NCBI RefSeq assembly: GCF_028682175.1
Contig: NZ_JANHKS010000054.1
Location: forward strand, 1-34,074
DNA length: 34,074 nucleotides
Direction: 5' to 3'
DNA from: Pseudomonas putida
Lineage (GTDB): Bacteria > Pseudomonadota > Gammaproteobacteria > Pseudomonadales > Pseudomonadaceae
Numbering within the stretch: position 1 is the stretch's first letter; every line of letters begins with the position of its first letter. Position numbers and translations under genes: made by a program. Positions 31,399-34,074 of this stretch are shown here, piece after piece. Below the pieces are notes generated by a model. It was given only the letters and a program-made list of their open reading frames with translations. It was not told the origin of the DNA and did no database searches.

Positions 31399-31690
31399 GG
31401 TCTGTACGCTCCTTCCTGCCCTTCGATCCGTCTTCGGAGAATCACCCGTCAGACATGACTTTAGCTAAATCGGACGATCCCCGGCATAATCTTGCCCCAT
31501 CGCGTCATCAGGGCTCTGGATTGCCAGGGCGCAATCAGATAAAACTCGCTGCGCTAATGATGCCCGGATGCATCAGGAGTTCAGCGGCTCACGGCCCTGG
31601 CGACAATAAAAACCAAAGGTTTCACACCAAAAACAAAGGCTGCCCGGTATTACGCGCGAGTTGCCGGCCAAGGTCCTGAGAAAATCATTC
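31399..31690. other. divergent intergenic region between the LemA operon and bglX
   Basis: About 290 bases must contain the promoters of two divergent transcripts. A CATAAT at 31485-31490 could be a -10 for bglX, but no good -35 lies at the proper distance. Otherwise nothing was seen that can be supported. Confidence 0.3.
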
Positions 31691-33991
31691 ATGAATAAGC
31701 TGTGTTTATTGAGTCTTGTCGTCGGTTTGGCCAGTCAGTCCGCCTGGGCGCAGACAGCCACCACACCCGCCAGCAATCTCTCCACGCTACAGGCCAAGAA
31801 TGCATTCATCTCCAATCTGATGAAGCAGATGACCCTGGACGAAAAGATCGGCCAGCTGCGCCTCATCAGCATCGGCCCGGAGATGCCCAAGCCGGAAATC
31901 GCCAAGGAAATCGCCGCCGGTCGCATCGGCGGTACGTTCAACTCCGTGGTCCTGCCCGACAACCGCGCCATGCAGGACGCCGCGGTACTGCACAGCCGCA
32001 ACAAGATTCCGATGTTCTTCGCTTATGACGTGGTTCATGGCCAGCGCACGATTTTCCCGATCAGCCTGGGCCTGGCCTCGAGCTTCGACATGGACGCCAT
32101 CACCCGCGCCGGCCGCGTCTCGGCGATCGAAGCGGCAGCTGACGGCGTGGACATGACCTTCGCCCCGATGGTCGACATCACCCGTGATGCCCGCTGGGGC
32201 CGCAGCTCCGAAGGCTTCGGCGAAGACACCTACCTGGTGTCGCGCATCTCCGCCACCATGACCCGTGCGTTCCAGGGCACCAGCACCCAGGCGCCGAACA
32301 GCATCATGGCCGCCGTCAAGCACTTCGCCCTGTACGGCGCCGTTGAAGGCGGTCGCGACTACAACACCGTAGACATGAGCCCGGTGCGCATGCAGCAGGA
32401 CTACCTGCCGCCGTACCGCGCGGCGGTCGATGCCGGTGCCGGGGGCGTGATGGTCGCCCTCAACTCGATCAACGGCGTGCCGTCCACTGCCAACACCTGG
32501 CTGCTGCAGGATGTGTTGCGCAAGGATTGGGGCTTCAAGGGCGTCACCGTCAGCGACCACGGCGCGATCAAGGAATTGATCGACCACGGCGTGGCCAAGG
32601 ACTTTCGCGAAGCCGCCAAGCTGGCCATCAAGGCTGGCGTTGACCTGAGCATGAACGACAAGGCCTACGGCGAAGAACTGCCGGCGCTGGTCAAGAGCGG
32701 CGAAGTGTCGATCAAGGAAGTCGACAACGCCGTGCGTGAAGTGCTCGGCGCGAAGTGGGAAATGGGCCTGTTCGCCAACCCGTACCTGCGCATCGGCGCC
32801 GCCGTGGATGACCCGGTCGACCGCAACGCGGAAAACCGCCTGCACCGCGCCGAAGCCCGCGAAGTGGCACGCAAGAGCATCGTCTTGCTCAAGAACGCCA
32901 ACGAAACCCTGCCTCTGAAGAAGCAAGGCACCATCGCCGTGGTCGGTCCGCTGGCCAAGAGCTCGCTGGACATGCTCGGCAGCTGGTCGGCAGCGGGTCT
33001 TGCCCGTCAGACCGTCAGCGCCTACGACGGCCTGGCCAATGCCGTCGGCGACAAGGCCAAGCTGGTTTACGCGGCAGGTACAAATGTCACCGACAATCAG
33101 GAAGCCATCACCTACTTGAACAAGATGGACGACCAGATTCACATCGATGGCCGTCCTGAACAGGAGATGATCGACGAAGCGGTCAAGGTCGCTCAAGGCG
33201 CCGACGTGGTGGTTGCGGTGGTCGGTGAGTCGCGCAACATGTCCCACGAAGCCGCCAGCCGGGTCGATCTCGTGCTGCCGGGTCGCCAGCGTGACCTGAT
33301 CAAGGCCCTCAAGGCCACCGGCAAGCCGCTGGTCATCGTGCTGATGAACGGCCGGCCACTGGCGCTGGGCGAGGAAAACAAGCAAGCCGATGCACTGGTC
33401 GAAAGCTGGTTCCTGGGTACCGAAGGCGGCAACGCGCTGGCTGACGTGCTGTTCGGCGACTACAACCCGTCGGGCAAACTGCCGATGACCTTCCCGCGTT
33501 CCGTGGGCCAGGTGCCTGCGTACTACAACCACCTGAACACTGGGCGTCCGTATCGCGTCAACGATTCGAACTACACCTCGAACTACTTCGAGGAGCCGAC
33601 CAGCCCGCTGTTCCCGTTCGGTTACGGCCTGAGCTATACCCAGTTCAGCGTCTCGGACATCGTGCTGTCGGTCAACAAGATGACCCGCAAGGACAAGATC
33701 ACAGCGACTGTTCAGGTGAAGAACACCGGCAAGGTCGCGGGTGAAACCGTGGTTCAGTTGTACCTGCGCGACGTTGCGGCGTCCCTGAGCCGTCCGGTGA
33801 AAGAGCTGAAGAACTTCCAGAAAATCATGTTGAAGCCGGGCGAAGAAAAAGCCGTGAGCTTCACCCTGACCGAAGAAGACCTGAAGTTCTACAACCCGTC
33901 GCTCAAGTACGCGGCCGAAGCGGGCGATTTCAAACTGATGATCGGCCTGGACTCGGCAGACGTGAAGGAAACTACCTTTACTCTGCAGTAA
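31691..33991 (+). CDS. bglX: periplasmic beta-glucosidase (GH3)
   Basis: Hydrolyses beta-glucosides, releasing glucose in the periplasm. The 766-residue protein is nearly the length of E. coli BglX. It has a signal peptide (MNKLCLLSLVVGLASQSAWA), the GH3 N-terminal TIM barrel with MTLDEKIGQLRLI and FAPMVDITRDARWGRSSEGF, and the nucleophile Asp289 in GVTVSDHGAIKELIDHG. The alpha/beta sandwich follows (IAVVGPLAKSSLDMLGSWSA, then VVAVVGESRNMSHEAASRVD). A C-terminal fibronectin-III-like domain contains PLFPFGYGLSYTQFS and VQLYLRDVAAS. ATG 31691 is taken because it begins the signal peptide; the in-frame extension to 31661 adds ten residues with no role. No strong ribosome site is visible. A REP element follows the stop by about 25 bases. 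Confidence 0.95.
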   Translation: MNKLCLLSLVVGLASQSAWAQTATTPASNLSTLQAKNAFISNLMKQMTLDEKIGQLRLISIGPEMPKPEIAKEIAAGRIGGTFNSVVLPDNRAMQDAAVLHSRNKIPMFFAYDVVHGQRTIFPISLGLASSFDMDAITRAGRVSAIEAAADGVDMTFAPMVDITRDARWGRSSEGFGEDTYLVSRISATMTRAFQGTSTQAPNSIMAAVKHFALYGAVEGGRDYNTVDMSPVRMQQDYLPPYRAAVDAGAGGVMVALNSINGVPSTANTWLLQDVLRKDWGFKGVTVSDHGAIKELIDHGVAKDFREAAKLAIKAGVDLSMNDKAYGEELPALVKSGEVSIKEVDNAVREVLGAKWEMGLFANPYLRIGAAVDDPVDRNAENRLHRAEAREVARKSIVLLKNANETLPLKKQGTIAVVGPLAKSSLDMLGSWSAAGLARQTVSAYDGLANAVGDKAKLVYAAGTNVTDNQEAITYLNKMDDQIHIDGRPEQEMIDEAVKVAQGADVVVAVVGESRNMSHEAASRVDLVLPGRQRDLIKALKATGKPLVIVLMNGRPLALGEENKQADALVESWFLGTEGGNALADVLFGDYNPSGKLPMTFPRSVGQVPAYYNHLNTGRPYRVNDSNYTSNYFEEPTSPLFPFGYGLSYTQFSVSDIVLSVNKMTRKDKITATVQVKNTGKVAGETVVQLYLRDVAASLSRPVKELKNFQKIMLKPGEEKAVSFTLTEEDLKFYNPSLKYAAEAGDFKLMIGLDSADVKETTFTLQ

Positions 33992-34017
33992 GTATCGACT
34001 TACAGGCGATACCGTCC

Positions 34018-34074
34018 CGTAGCAGCACGGCTTGCCGGCGGGAGCGATCTCAAGGACGCTCCCGCCGGCAAGAG
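34018..34074. repeat. REPIN, GTAGCAGCACGGC family, right end at window edge
   Basis: Left arm CGTAGCAGCACGGCTTGCCG followed by GCGGGAGCG; right arm CGCTCCCGCCGGCAAG runs into the window end, so the final GTGCTGCTAC part is missing here. It follows bglX. Confidence 0.88.

Noticed and set aside
1..34074. CRISPR array, insertion sequence or prophage
   Set aside because: The only repeats found are dispersed REP/REPIN units; no spaced direct-repeat array, transposase, integrase or phage structural gene was seen.

Overview
The window is chromosomal DNA from a Pseudomonas, most likely of the P. fluorescens complex. This rests on the high-GC codon use, a phaG gene whose residues match the pseudomonad enzyme closely, two REP/REPIN families typical of this genus (one built on GTAGGAGYGAGCTTGCTCGCGA, one on GTAGCAGCACGGCTTGCCGGCGG), and the mix of housekeeping and transport genes. 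No insertion sequence, prophage or CRISPR array was seen.

Layout. 1-2.7 kb: ung (minus), a 3-hydroxyisobutyryl-CoA hydrolase-type enzyme (plus), a REPIN, a terminator and a Gly/Tyr-rich lipoprotein gene (minus). 2.9-11.1 kb: a guanidine-assimilation operon. It starts with a candidate sigma-54 promoter and a guanidine-I (ykkC) riboswitch, then encodes an ABC importer (binding protein, permease, ATPase), the two paralogous carboxyguanidine deiminase subunits (still usually annotated UAAP1 and UAAP2), and a biotin-dependent guanidine/urea carboxylase. A second guanidine sensor, a guanidine-II (mini-ykkC) tandem hairpin, sits inside the operon directly before the carboxylase gene. The carboxylase gene carries a whole REPIN translated in frame. 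11.2-16.4 kb: a 1073-residue toxin-like protein, a membrane diguanylate cyclase and a small Cys-rich CWC protein. 16.4-18.6 kb: rsuA, phaG and tRNA-Gly(CCC). 18.8-23.4 kb: an MFS exporter, a LysR regulator and a TonB-dependent siderophore receptor. 23.5-26.9 kb: a patch of small accessory genes: a higA antitoxin behind a relic of its higB toxin, two small hydrophilic proteins, a DUF4917 protein with SIR2-like motifs, a DUF4160/DUF2442-HTH pair behind a palindrome, and a small secreted or membrane protein. 27-34 kb: an EamA permease, a methyltransferase, a LemA-TPM-TPM operon and the periplasmic beta-glucosidase bglX.

How the genes work together. The guanidine operon should import guanidine, carboxylate it with ATP and bicarbonate, and deiminate carboxyguanidine to allophanate. 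The last enzyme, allophanate hydrolase, is not in the window. Control appears layered: nitrogen-type promoter, riboswitch attenuation at the operon start, and a second riboswitch acting on translation of the most costly enzyme. The strongest observations are this pairing of two guanidine riboswitch classes, the REPIN inside the carboxylase reading frame, the SIR2-like motifs of the DUF4917 protein, and the palindrome in front of the DUF4160/DUF2442-HTH pair. All calls were made by reading the sequence by eye; no alignment, folding or database search was run.
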